The notes beneath the pieces are model-generated. The model ran no database searches. It worked only from the letters and a program-made list of their open reading frames with translations, and was not told where the DNA came from. A DNA stretch of 64,000 bases from Streptomyces xylophagus. Lineage in GTDB: Bacteria; Actinomycetota; Actinomycetes; Streptomycetales; Streptomycetaceae. The stretch covers positions 62,001 to 126,000 of the forward strand of contig NZ_JNWO01000012.1 in the NCBI RefSeq assembly GCF_000716435.1, read 5' to 3'. Of this stretch, positions 57,507 through 64,000 are shown piece by piece. A program made the position numbers and the translations under genes. Each line of letters begins with the position of its first letter. The stretch's first letter is position 1.

Positions 57507-58004
57507 ATGTCGATCGACGTCAACAACGAGTCCGGAACCGAGGTCGACGAGCAGGCGATCCTCGACATCGCCCGCTACGCGCTCGCGCGGATGCGCATCC
57601 ACCCGCTCTCCGAGCTCTCGGTGATCGTCGTGGACGAGGACGCCATGGAGCAGCTCCACATCCAGTGGATGGACCTGCCCGGGCCGACCGATGTCATGTC
57701 CTTCCCGATGGACGAGCTGCGTCCGCCGAGCAAGGACGACGAGGAGCCTCCGCAGGGGCTGCTCGGTGACATCGTGCTGTGCCCGGAGGTCGCCGCGAAG
57801 CAGGGGGCCGAGGCCGAGACGCAGCACACCATGGACGAGGAGCTCCAACTCCTCACCGTCCACGGTGTGTTGCACCTGCTGGGGTACGACCACGAGGAGC
57901 CCGACGAGAAGGCCGAGATGTTCGGTCTGCAGGCCGCCATCGTGGACGGCTGGCGCGCGGAGAAGGGCCACACCGGCCCGTCCCCGGCTCCGACGGTCTC
58001 CTAG
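57507..58004 (+). CDS. ybeY: Endoribonuclease YbeY
   Basis: 165 aa. Zinc motif H-x3-H-x5-H ([11 protein letters not shown], about 114-124) and conserved GDIVLCPE. Needed for 16S rRNA 3' maturation and 70S quality control. Middle gene of phoH-ybeY-corC-like. Confidence 0.95.
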   Translation: MSIDVNNESGTEVDEQAILDIARYALARMRIHPLSELSVIVVDEDAMEQLHIQWMDLPGPTDVMSFPMDELRPPSKDDEEPPQGLLGDIVLCPEVAAKQGAEAETQHTMDEELQLLTVHGVLHLLGYDHEEPDEKAEMFGLQAAIVDGWRAEKGHTGPSPAPTVS

Positions 58005-58034
58005 GGCACGGGTAAGGCACAGGTAGTACGCCTC

Positions 58035-59342
58035 ATGAGTCCTCAGATCGTCGTCGGGGCCATCGCCCTTGTCGTTGTCGCCTGGCTCGCCGCCTGCGCG
58101 GAGGCGGGCCTCGCGCGCGTCTCCAGCTTCCGCGCCGAGGAGGCCGTACGGTCCGGTCGGCGCGGCAGTGCCAAGCTCGCGCAGGTCGCCGCCGACCCCA
58201 CCCGCTATCTCAATGTCGCCCTGCTCGTCAGGGTGGCCTGCGAGATGGCCGCCGCCGCGCTGGTCACCTACGAGTGTCTGCAGGTGATCCACGGCACCGC
58301 GCCCGCGCTCCTCGCCGCGATCGGCGTCATGGTCCTCGTGTCGTACGTCGCGGTGGGGGTCTCGCCGCGCACGATCGGCCGCCAGCATCCGCTGAACACG
58401 GCCACGGCGGCGGCGTACGTCCTGCTGCCGCTCGCGCGGATCATGGGCCCGATCCCGTATCTGCTGATCCTCATCGGCAACGCGCTCACCCCCGGCAAGG
58501 GCTTCCGGCGCGGTCCGTTCGCGTCCGAGGCCGAGCTACGGGCGCTGGTGGACCTCGCGGAGAAGGAGTCGCTGATCGAGGACGAGGAGCGCCGGATGGT
58601 GCACTCGGTCTTCGAACTCGGCGACACCCTCGTGCGTGAAGTCATGGTCCCCCGTACGGACTTGGTGGTCATCGAGCGGTACAAGACGATCCGTCAGGCC
58701 CTCACGCTCGCGCTCCGCTCCGGCTTCTCGCGCATCCCGGTGACCGGGGAGAGCGAGGACGACATCGTCGGGATCGTGTATCTGAAGGACCTGGTCCGCA
58801 AGACGCACATCAGCCGGGACGCCGAGTCCGAGCTGGTCTCGACGGCCATGCGGCCCGCCAGCTTCGTGCCGGACACCAAGAACGCCGGTGATCTGCTGCG
58901 CGAGATGCAGCAGGAGCGCAATCACGTCGCCGTCGTCATCGACGAGTACGGCGGCACGGCCGGCATCGTCACCATCGAGGACATCCTCGAGGAGATCGTC
59001 GGCGAGATCACCGACGAGTACGACCGCGAACTGCCTCCGGTCGAGGAGCTGGGCGACGACCGTTACCGGGTCACCGCCCGCCTGGACATCGGCGACCTGG
59101 GGGAGCTGTACGGCTTCGAGGCGTACGACGACGAGGACGTGGAGACGGTGGGCGGGCTGCTCGCGAAGGCGCTGGGCCGCGTCCCGATCGCCGGTGCCTC
59201 CTCCGTCGTAGAGCTGCCGGACGGCCGCGAACTACGACTCACGGCGGAGGCCTCGGCCGGGCGCCGGAACAAGATCGTGACGGTACTGGTCGAGCCGGTG
59301 GGTCCGGCCGACCCGTCCGAGGAGGAGACGAAGCCGGAGTGA
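58035..59342 (+). CDS. CBS-domain membrane protein (CorC/HlyC, DUF21)
   Basis: 435 aa. N-terminal DUF21/CNNM domain with four helices (~1-150), two CBS domains (MVPRTDLVVIERYKTIRQALTLAL; MRPASFVPDTKNAGDLLREM) and a C-terminal CorC_HlyC domain (RYRVTARLDIGDLGELYGFEAYD). CNNM relatives export magnesium or cobalt; often misnamed hemolysin. Overlaps the next gene by 4 bp (GTGA). Confidence 0.92.
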   Translation: MSPQIVVGAIALVVVAWLAACAEAGLARVSSFRAEEAVRSGRRGSAKLAQVAADPTRYLNVALLVRVACEMAAAALVTYECLQVIHGTAPALLAAIGVMVLVSYVAVGVSPRTIGRQHPLNTATAAAYVLLPLARIMGPIPYLLILIGNALTPGKGFRRGPFASEAELRALVDLAEKESLIEDEERRMVHSVFELGDTLVREVMVPRTDLVVIERYKTIRQALTLALRSGFSRIPVTGESEDDIVGIVYLKDLVRKTHISRDAESELVSTAMRPASFVPDTKNAGDLLREMQQERNHVAVVIDEYGGTAGIVTIEDILEEIVGEITDEYDRELPPVEELGDDRYRVTARLDIGDLGELYGFEAYDDEDVETVGGLLAKALGRVPIAGASSVVELPDGRELRLTAEASAGRRNKIVTVLVEPVGPADPSEEETKPE

Positions 59343-59698
59343 GCCCCGAGCAACTGCGCGCGTTCTGCCTGTCGTTCAACGCGGCGGTGGAGGACTTCCC
59401 CTTCACTCCCGAGACGTCCGTCTTCAAGGTGCTCGGCAAGCTTTTCGCCCTGACCCGCCTGGACGCCCACCCCCTCACGGTCAACCTCAAGTGCGACCCG
59501 GAGGACGGGATCCGACTCCGGGAGGAGTACGAGGGGTTGATCATCCCCGGGTACCACATGAACAAGCGGCACTGGAACACGGTGCGGGTGGACGGCGGCC
59601 TTCCGGATCGCGTTCTCCGGGAGCTGATCGAGGACTCGTACGACCTGGTGGTGGCGGGGTTGCCGCGGGCGGAGCGGCTGCGGCTCGACCGGCCGTAA
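59339..59698 (+). CDS. MmcQ/YjbR family protein
   Basis: 119 aa. MmcQ/YjbR fold (double-wing DNA-binding-like): FTPETSVFKVLGKLFALTRLDAHPLTVNLKCDP and GYHMNKRHWNTVRVDG are the family motifs. Function unknown. GTG 59339 overlaps the previous stop (GTGA). Confidence 0.9.
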   Translation: MSPEQLRAFCLSFNAAVEDFPFTPETSVFKVLGKLFALTRLDAHPLTVNLKCDPEDGIRLREEYEGLIIPGYHMNKRHWNTVRVDGGLPDRVLRELIEDSYDLVVAGLPRAERLRLDRP

Positions 59699-59740
59699 AT
59701 CCGGGTGAGCGGTGGCTGAAGGCGTGTCAGAATCCGGCAC

Positions 59741-60775
59741 ATGGCTGCTGCTGTGCGATATCCGCGTCCGCTGCGTCCCGGTGACCGGGTCGGGGTCACG
59801 TCCCCCTCCAGCGGGGTCGCCGACGTCCTGCGCAAGCGACTCGACGTGGCGGTCCGGGACGTCGAGGCGCGCGGGTACGAGGTCGTCGTCGGCCGGTGCA
59901 TGGACGGCGCGGGTCATGTCAGCGCCCCAGCCGCCGAGCGGGCCGCCGAACTGACCGAGATGCTGACCGACCCGACGATCCGGGCTGTGGTTCCGCCGTG
60001 GGGCGGGGAGACCGGGATCGACGTGCTGCCCCTGCTCGACTTCGAGCGGATCGGGCGGGCCGAACCGACCTGGCTGGTCGGCTACTCGGACATGTCGACC
60101 CTGTTGACACCTCTGACCCTGCTCACCGGAACCGCGACCGTGCACGGCAACTGCCTTATGGAGACGCCCTATCGGGCGCCCGAGGGGCTGCTGTCCTGGC
60201 TCGACATCGTCGCCGCGCCGCAGGGCGAGCCGTTCACGCAGACCCCGCCGAACCGCCACCGCAGCCCCGGCCGGGACGACTACGTGGGGCATCCGGACGT
60301 CCGGGATCTCACCCTGGACGCCCCGGGGCGCTGGACCCGCCTCGACGGCGACGGTGACGTCGATATCCAGGGCCGGCTGATCGGCGGCTGCATCGAGACG
60401 CTGGTCAACATCGCCGGGACGCCGTACCTGGACGTCACCTCCTTCGCGCGGAGCGCGGCCCCCGAGGGGCTGCTCGTGTATGTCGAGGCGTGCGAGGACA
60501 ACGCGTTCACCATCTGCCGGAACCTGCACGGCATGCGGCTGGCCGGGTTCTTCGACGCGGCGAACGCCGTGCTCGTCGGCCGCACCCACGCGCCCGACGC
60601 CCCCACACTCACCCAGCACGAGGCCGTCATGGACGCGCTCGGCCCACTGGGCGTACCGGTCATCGCCGACGTCGAGTGCGGTCACGTCGCGCCGTATCTG
60701 CCGCTCGTGAACGGAGCGCGCGGCCGGGTCGTCCACACGGCCGCACGCTCCGAGATCGTCCAGACCCTGGACTGA
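59741..60775 (+). CDS. S66 family peptidase (LD-carboxypeptidase/MccF-like)
   Basis: 344 aa. Nucleophile Ser in GYSDMS, Glu in VYVEACEDN and His in VECGHVAPY form the S66 Ser-Glu-His set. Length and the long loop around residues 165-200 fit the MccF branch, which cleaves aminoacyl-nucleotide-like compounds, better than compact LdcA. It would act on muropeptides or on peptide-nucleotide antibiotics. Convergent with the MFS transporter, 4 bp apart. Confidence 0.88.
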   Translation: MAAAVRYPRPLRPGDRVGVTSPSSGVADVLRKRLDVAVRDVEARGYEVVVGRCMDGAGHVSAPAAERAAELTEMLTDPTIRAVVPPWGGETGIDVLPLLDFERIGRAEPTWLVGYSDMSTLLTPLTLLTGTATVHGNCLMETPYRAPEGLLSWLDIVAAPQGEPFTQTPPNRHRSPGRDDYVGHPDVRDLTLDAPGRWTRLDGDGDVDIQGRLIGGCIETLVNIAGTPYLDVTSFARSAAPEGLLVYVEACEDNAFTICRNLHGMRLAGFFDAANAVLVGRTHAPDAPTLTQHEAVMDALGPLGVPVIADVECGHVAPYLPLVNGARGRVVHTAARSEIVQTLD

Positions 60776-60779
60776 CGTC

Positions 60780-62225
60780 TCATACGGTGGCGGGGTCGGC
60801 GGCGGCCGGGTCGGCCTTCCGGTTCCTGCCGAGGCCTACGGCGACCAGTAACGCCGCCCCCACCACGATCGCCGCGTCGATGCCCACCACCGTGTGGACC
60901 CCCGACATCAGGTCGCCGGAGGTGGTGGCGAGGACGCCCAGCAGTGGGATGCCGATGGTGATGCCGATCTGCTGGGTGGAGGTGACCAGGCCCGTCGCCA
61001 GGCCCTGTTCGTCGTCGGGGACGCCCGAGGTGACCGTCAGGCCGTAGGAGATGATCGCGCCCAGGTGGCACATGCTTGCCAGGGAGACGGCGGCCGTGGC
61101 GACCCAGACCGACCAGGGGTGCGTGTTCAGGGTGAGGAGGGTGGCGGTGAAGGCCGCCTGGCCGGTGAGCGAGGCGATCAGGGTGCGGCGGGCGCCGATG
61201 CGGCCGATGACCTTCGGGGCGTAGACGCCGGCGACCGCCGAGAGGATGCCCTGGACGCCGAAGACCAGGCCGGTCTCGAAGGACGACAGGTGCAGGGTCT
61301 CCTGGAGGTACAGGGTCAGGACGAAGACCACCGTCGACATCATCGAGAAGGTGACCAGACCGCCCAGGTTGCCCCACGCCACCATGCGGCGGCGCAGCAT
61401 GGGGAGGGAGATCAGGGGGTGGGGCGTGCGTGACTCGACGTACGTGAAGGTGGCGAGGAGCAGGACGCCCGCGATCAGGGTCGTGATCACGTCGGGGCGG
61501 GCGAAGCCGTGGTCGGCTGCCGTCGACAGGGCGTAGATCAGGGCCAGCAGGCCGCCGGTGACCGTGATCGCGCCGGGGATGTCGAGGCGCGGGCGGTCGG
61601 GAGTGCGCGACTCGGGGAGCAGGGTGGGGGCCAGCGGGAGGACCAGTACCGCGAACAGGGTGAGCAGGGCCATCGTCGAGCGCCAGCCGAACGCGTCGGT
61701 CAGGACGCCGCCGGCCACCATGCCGACCGTGAAGCCGAGCGAGAGCAGGGTGCCGGAGATGCCGAGCGCGCGGTCGCGGGCCGGGCCCTCGGGGAAGGTG
61801 GTGGTGAGGAGGCTCATGCCGGTGGGGACGATGGTCGCCGCGCCCAGGCCCTGGAGCGCCCTGCCCGTCAGGAAGGACGCCGGGTCCCAGGCGAACGTGG
61901 CCAGCAGCGAGGCCGCGCCGAACAGGGCCAGACCGGTGAGGAACAGTCGGCGGCGGCCGTAGAGGTCGCCGATGCGGCCGAACAGGAGCAGGAAGCCGCC
62001 GGACGGCAGCGCGAACGCGGTGACCGCCCACTGGAGGGCGGAGCGGCTCATGCCGAGGTCGTCGCCGAGGGTGGGCAGTGCCACATTCAGGACGGAGAAG
62101 TCGAGGGCGACCATGAACTGGGCCGCGCAGAGGACGAAGAGGACGAGTTTGTCGCGCGTCGACAGCTTGGGGGTGCGGAGTTGATCGTGAGGTTCGTGGG
62201 TGGGAGTCGTGGTGTTGGTCGCCAT
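60780..62225 (-). CDS. MFS transporter (DHA2 family, 14 helices)
   Basis: 481 aa. Motif A GRIGDLYGRRRLF, then a motif C-like stretch, and 14 hydrophobic segments, as in multidrug exporters of the EmrB/QacA type. Substrate unknown. ATG 62225 has CCGGAAG upstream. Divergent from an XRE-family regulator with 90 bp between starts, so very likely controlled by it. Confidence 0.9.
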   Translation of the reverse strand: MATNTTTPTHEPHDQLRTPKLSTRDKLVLFVLCAAQFMVALDFSVLNVALPTLGDDLGMSRSALQWAVTAFALPSGGFLLLFGRIGDLYGRRRLFLTGLALFGAASLLATFAWDPASFLTGRALQGLGAATIVPTGMSLLTTTFPEGPARDRALGISGTLLSLGFTVGMVAGGVLTDAFGWRSTMALLTLFAVLVLPLAPTLLPESRTPDRPRLDIPGAITVTGGLLALIYALSTAADHGFARPDVITTLIAGVLLLATFTYVESRTPHPLISLPMLRRRMVAWGNLGGLVTFSMMSTVVFVLTLYLQETLHLSSFETGLVFGVQGILSAVAGVYAPKVIGRIGARRTLIASLTGQAAFTATLLTLNTHPWSVWVATAAVSLASMCHLGAIISYGLTVTSGVPDDEQGLATGLVTSTQQIGITIGIPLLGVLATTSGDLMSGVHTVVGIDAAIVVGAALLVAVGLGRNRKADPAAADPATV

Positions 62226-62274
62226 GCGTCGAGCTTCCGGCCGTCGGAATAGCCGTGGGGAGCCGGAAGTTGTG

Positions 62275-62293
62275 CTGGTGGTGGCACCACCAG
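62275..62293. promoter_or_regulatory. 19-bp palindrome between MFS and XRE genes, candidate operator
   Basis: CTGGTGGT-GGC-ACCACCAG, a perfect 8-3-8 inverted repeat, 23 bp before the XRE start. A second, wider inverted repeat (CTTCCGGC 62234 / GCCGGAAG 62262) is beside it, on the MFS side. Confidence 0.6.
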
Positions 62294-62315
62294 GCAGCAC
62301 GAGGGGGATGTGTAC

Positions 62316-63185
62316 GTGGCTGAGGATGCCCTGAAGAGCCGTCGGCTGAGCGAACTGCGCGAGTTCCTGATGAGCCGTCGCGCCCGCGTCTCTCCGACCG
62401 AGGCGGGGCTGCCGGACGGTGGGGCGCGGCGCCGTACGCCCGGGCTACGGCGGGAAGAGGTCGCCGTGCTCGCGGGCGTGGGCGCCTCCTGGTACCAGTG
62501 GCTGGAGCAGGGGCGGGACATCTCGGTGTCGCCGCAGGTCCTCGACTCCGTCGCGCGGGTGCTGCGGCTCAGCAACGCCGAGCGCCGGCATCTGTACGCG
62601 TTGGCCGGGCTGAACCCGCCCGCGCCCGAGCCTGCGGCGGACCACGGCTGTGAGGGCATACGGCGGCTGATCGACGCGTGGATGCCGTTCCCGGCGCACA
62701 TCATGGACCGCTACTACAACTGCCTGATGTACAACGACGCGGCGGGCTGGGTGCTGGGCATGCGGCCCGAGAACACACAGAACTGTCTCGTCGACTTCTT
62801 CACAGATCCGCTCTACCGGGCCCGTTCGCAGAGCTGGGAGCGGAATGCGCGGACCGTCGTCGCGCAGTTCCGGGCGATGTGCGCGGACCGGCCCGACGAC
62901 GAGGGGCTGCAGGCTGTGCTGGCCGAACTGACCGCCGTGAGCCCGGAGTTCACGGAGTTGTGGGAGCGGCGGGACATCCAGGACGCGGGGGTCGTCCGCA
63001 AGGAGCTGGACCATCCGCTGGTCGGTCTGCTGTGTGTCGAGTCGACGGCTTTGCGGGTGCCGGCGCGGCCGGATCTCACGATCGTGCTGCACACGCCGTT
63101 GGACGAGGCGAACACGGTGGCGAAGCTGGAGTGGCTGGCCTCGCCGGAGGGGCGGCGCGGGGCGATGTACCCCGTGGCCGGATAG
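62316..63185 (+). CDS. XRE-family regulator with MmyB-like ligand domain
   Basis: 289 aa. HTH (RRTPGLRREEVAVLAGVGASWYQWLEQGRDISVS) and a C-terminal PAS-like MmyB domain (~110-285) believed to bind small hydrophobic ligands. GTG 62316 has GAGGGGG 8 nt upstream; GTG 62310 is also in frame. Its palindromic site and its divergent MFS neighbour point to local, drug- or metabolite-responsive control. Confidence 0.9.
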   Translation: MAEDALKSRRLSELREFLMSRRARVSPTEAGLPDGGARRRTPGLRREEVAVLAGVGASWYQWLEQGRDISVSPQVLDSVARVLRLSNAERRHLYALAGLNPPAPEPAADHGCEGIRRLIDAWMPFPAHIMDRYYNCLMYNDAAGWVLGMRPENTQNCLVDFFTDPLYRARSQSWERNARTVVAQFRAMCADRPDDEGLQAVLAELTAVSPEFTELWERRDIQDAGVVRKELDHPLVGLLCVESTALRVPARPDLTIVLHTPLDEANTVAKLEWLASPEGRRGAMYPVAG

Positions 63186-63213
63186 CGCCGGTGCTTCTTC
63201 GTATGCTCTGTCC

Positions 63214-63567
63214 ATGACCGACAGCAGCGCGCTTGACCCCGAGGACCGCAAGATCGTCACCCTGGCCCGTTCCGCGCGGGCCCGCAACGCTGTGCCGGAG
63301 GGCGCGGCCGTGCGGGATGAGACGGGGCGTACGTATGTCGCCGGGACCGTTGCCCTTTCGTCGCTGAAGCTGAGCGCTTTGCAGACGGCGGTGGCTATGG
63401 CGGTGGCGTCGGGGGCGAAGTCTTTGGAGGCGGCGGCGGTCGTTACGGAGGCGGAGTCTGCGTCGGCGGAGGATCTGGCGGCTGTACGGGATCTGGGTGG
63501 GCCGGAGACGCCTGTGCACGTGGCTTCGCCGGACGGGGTTGTGCGGCTGACTGTCGCTGCCGGCTGA
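63214..63567 (+). CDS. Cytidine deaminase-like fold protein lacking the zinc site
   Basis: 117 aa. The N-terminal half resembles CDA-fold proteins (ALDPEDRKIVTLARSARARNAVPEGAAVRDETGRTYVAGTV...), but the zinc motifs H/C-A-E and PCxxC are absent (the product has no Cys and its only His, in PVHVASPDG, is far from the expected site), so it is a non-catalytic relative. In Streptomyces such a gene commonly lies beside era (from memory); era is not in this window. ATG 63214. Confidence 0.8.
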   Translation: MTDSSALDPEDRKIVTLARSARARNAVPEGAAVRDETGRTYVAGTVALSSLKLSALQTAVAMAVASGAKSLEAAAVVTEAESASAEDLAAVRDLGGPETPVHVASPDGVVRLTVAAG

Positions 63568-63871
63568 GGTGGTGCTGGGGGCTCCGCCCCCAGACCCCCG
63601 ATCGGCCCTGAAGGGGCCTCGTCCTCAAACGCCGGACGGGCTGGATGGTGCCGACCGGTGTTTGAAAAGTCCCCGTGTCCGGAAGTCGTCCGTCCGATTT
63701 TCGCCCTTGCTCTCCCCCGTCTCCCGCGCATCAATGGAACCGTAAGTTCCGACGGACCGTCAGATTCTCGCTCCCGTGGCGCACCGCACCGCGTTCGTGA
63801 GGGGTCTCTGAGGTGTTTCTCCCGTCCATCCCCACATGGCATTCCCAGACACGGGAAGGGAAGCAGACCCA
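63568..63871. repeat. Non-coding spacer with a dispersed repeat and small inverted repeats
   Basis: No gene in 304 bp. At 63576-63592, TGGGGG-CTCCG-CCCCCA, then CTCAAACGCCGGACGGGCTGG (63632 area) make up a repeat that, from memory, occurs widely after Streptomyces genes. GGAAC-CGTAA-GTTCC lies at 63736-63750 and GACGG-A-CCGTC next to it, possibly in the promoter region of the secreted-protein gene. Confidence 0.5.
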
Positions 63872-64000
63872 TGAAAGGCAAGCTGAGAAGCAAGCGAATC
63901 GGAACGGGTGCGGCACTGGTGACGGGGGTCCTCGCGGCCGCCTCGCTGGCGTTCGCGCCCAGCGCTCTCGCCGTCACTCCCCAGACGGCGACGATCACCG
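63872..64000 (+). CDS. Start of a secreted protein (runs off the window)
   Basis: 43 codons are visible. A basic start (MKGKLRSKR), a hydrophobic core (GTGAALVTGVLAAASLAFA) and a likely cleavage site after ALA (SALA-VTPQ) give a Sec-type signal peptide. Ribosome site GGGAAGGGAAG upstream. The mature part is beyond the window, so no function can be given. Confidence 0.75.

Overview
This window is a gene-dense, very GC-rich piece of an actinobacterial chromosome, almost certainly from Streptomyces. The evidence is strong G/C third-position bias, many GTG starts, GTGA/ATGA start-stop overlaps, and a gene order I recall from the conserved core of S. coelicolor (M48 protease - nadD - LCP protein - rsfS - leuS - comEA/comEC - holA - rpsT - lepA - hemW - hrcA - dnaJ2 - rsmE - tricorn - phoH - ybeY). 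I see no phage, integrase, insertion sequence, CRISPR array or secondary-metabolite cluster. Species cannot be told from the sequence.

Layout. 1-6.3 kb: end of a hypothetical protein, an M48 membrane protease, two 53-aa single-helix membrane proteins, nadD, a PdtA-type LytR-CpsA-Psr (LCP) protein, rsfS and a histidine phosphatase. 6.2-7.4 kb: two identical tRNA-Ala(GGC) genes enclosing two tiny Cys-rich genes. 7.4-10.4 kb: a two-gene redox module (NuoF-ferredoxin fusion plus a ferric-reductase-like membrane cytochrome) on the minus strand. 10.4-13.7 kb: leuS behind a leader peptide with three Leu codons and an attenuator-type terminator. 13.8-22.4 kb: a DegV protein, comEA-comEC, an arylamine N-acetyltransferase, holA and rpsT. 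22.7-26.7 kb: lepA and a long-chain acyl-CoA synthetase. 26.8-33.6 kb: a signalling locus with a soluble multi-HAMP hybrid kinase, a coiled-coil response regulator and a divergent RsbW-GAF-SpoIIE phosphatase, the same composition as the osaABC osmoadaptation locus of S. coelicolor. 33.6-41.7 kb: hemW, a Uma2 nuclease-like protein, a DUF3097 protein, a metallo-beta-lactamase-fold hydrolase, hrcA-dnaJ2 under a CIRCE operator, a nitronate-monooxygenase-like enzyme and rsmE. 41.8-48.1 kb: a lipoprotein-like secreted protein, tricorn protease, HIT protein, RNase Z and adenine deaminase. 48-56.2 kb is more accessory: an MFS transporter, a serine beta-lactamase-family protein, an IclR-controlled glucarate pathway (kdgD-gudD), a PfkB kinase and an orphan FAD subunit. 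56.4-64 kb: phoH-ybeY-corC-like operon, an S66 peptidase, an XRE/MFS divergent pair, a CDA-like protein and the start of a secreted protein.

How genes work together: translation and RNA quality control dominate (leuS, lepA, rsfS, rpsT, rsmE, ybeY, RNase Z, two tRNAs), with heat-shock control (hrcA/dnaJ2). The most informative regulatory signals are the leuS leader/attenuator, the CIRCE element, a 19-bp palindrome between the XRE regulator and its MFS neighbour, and paired direct repeats ahead of the acyl-CoA synthetase. The least explained units are the NuoF-Fd/cytochrome pair, the Cys-rich gene pair between the tRNAs, and the multi-HAMP kinase locus.
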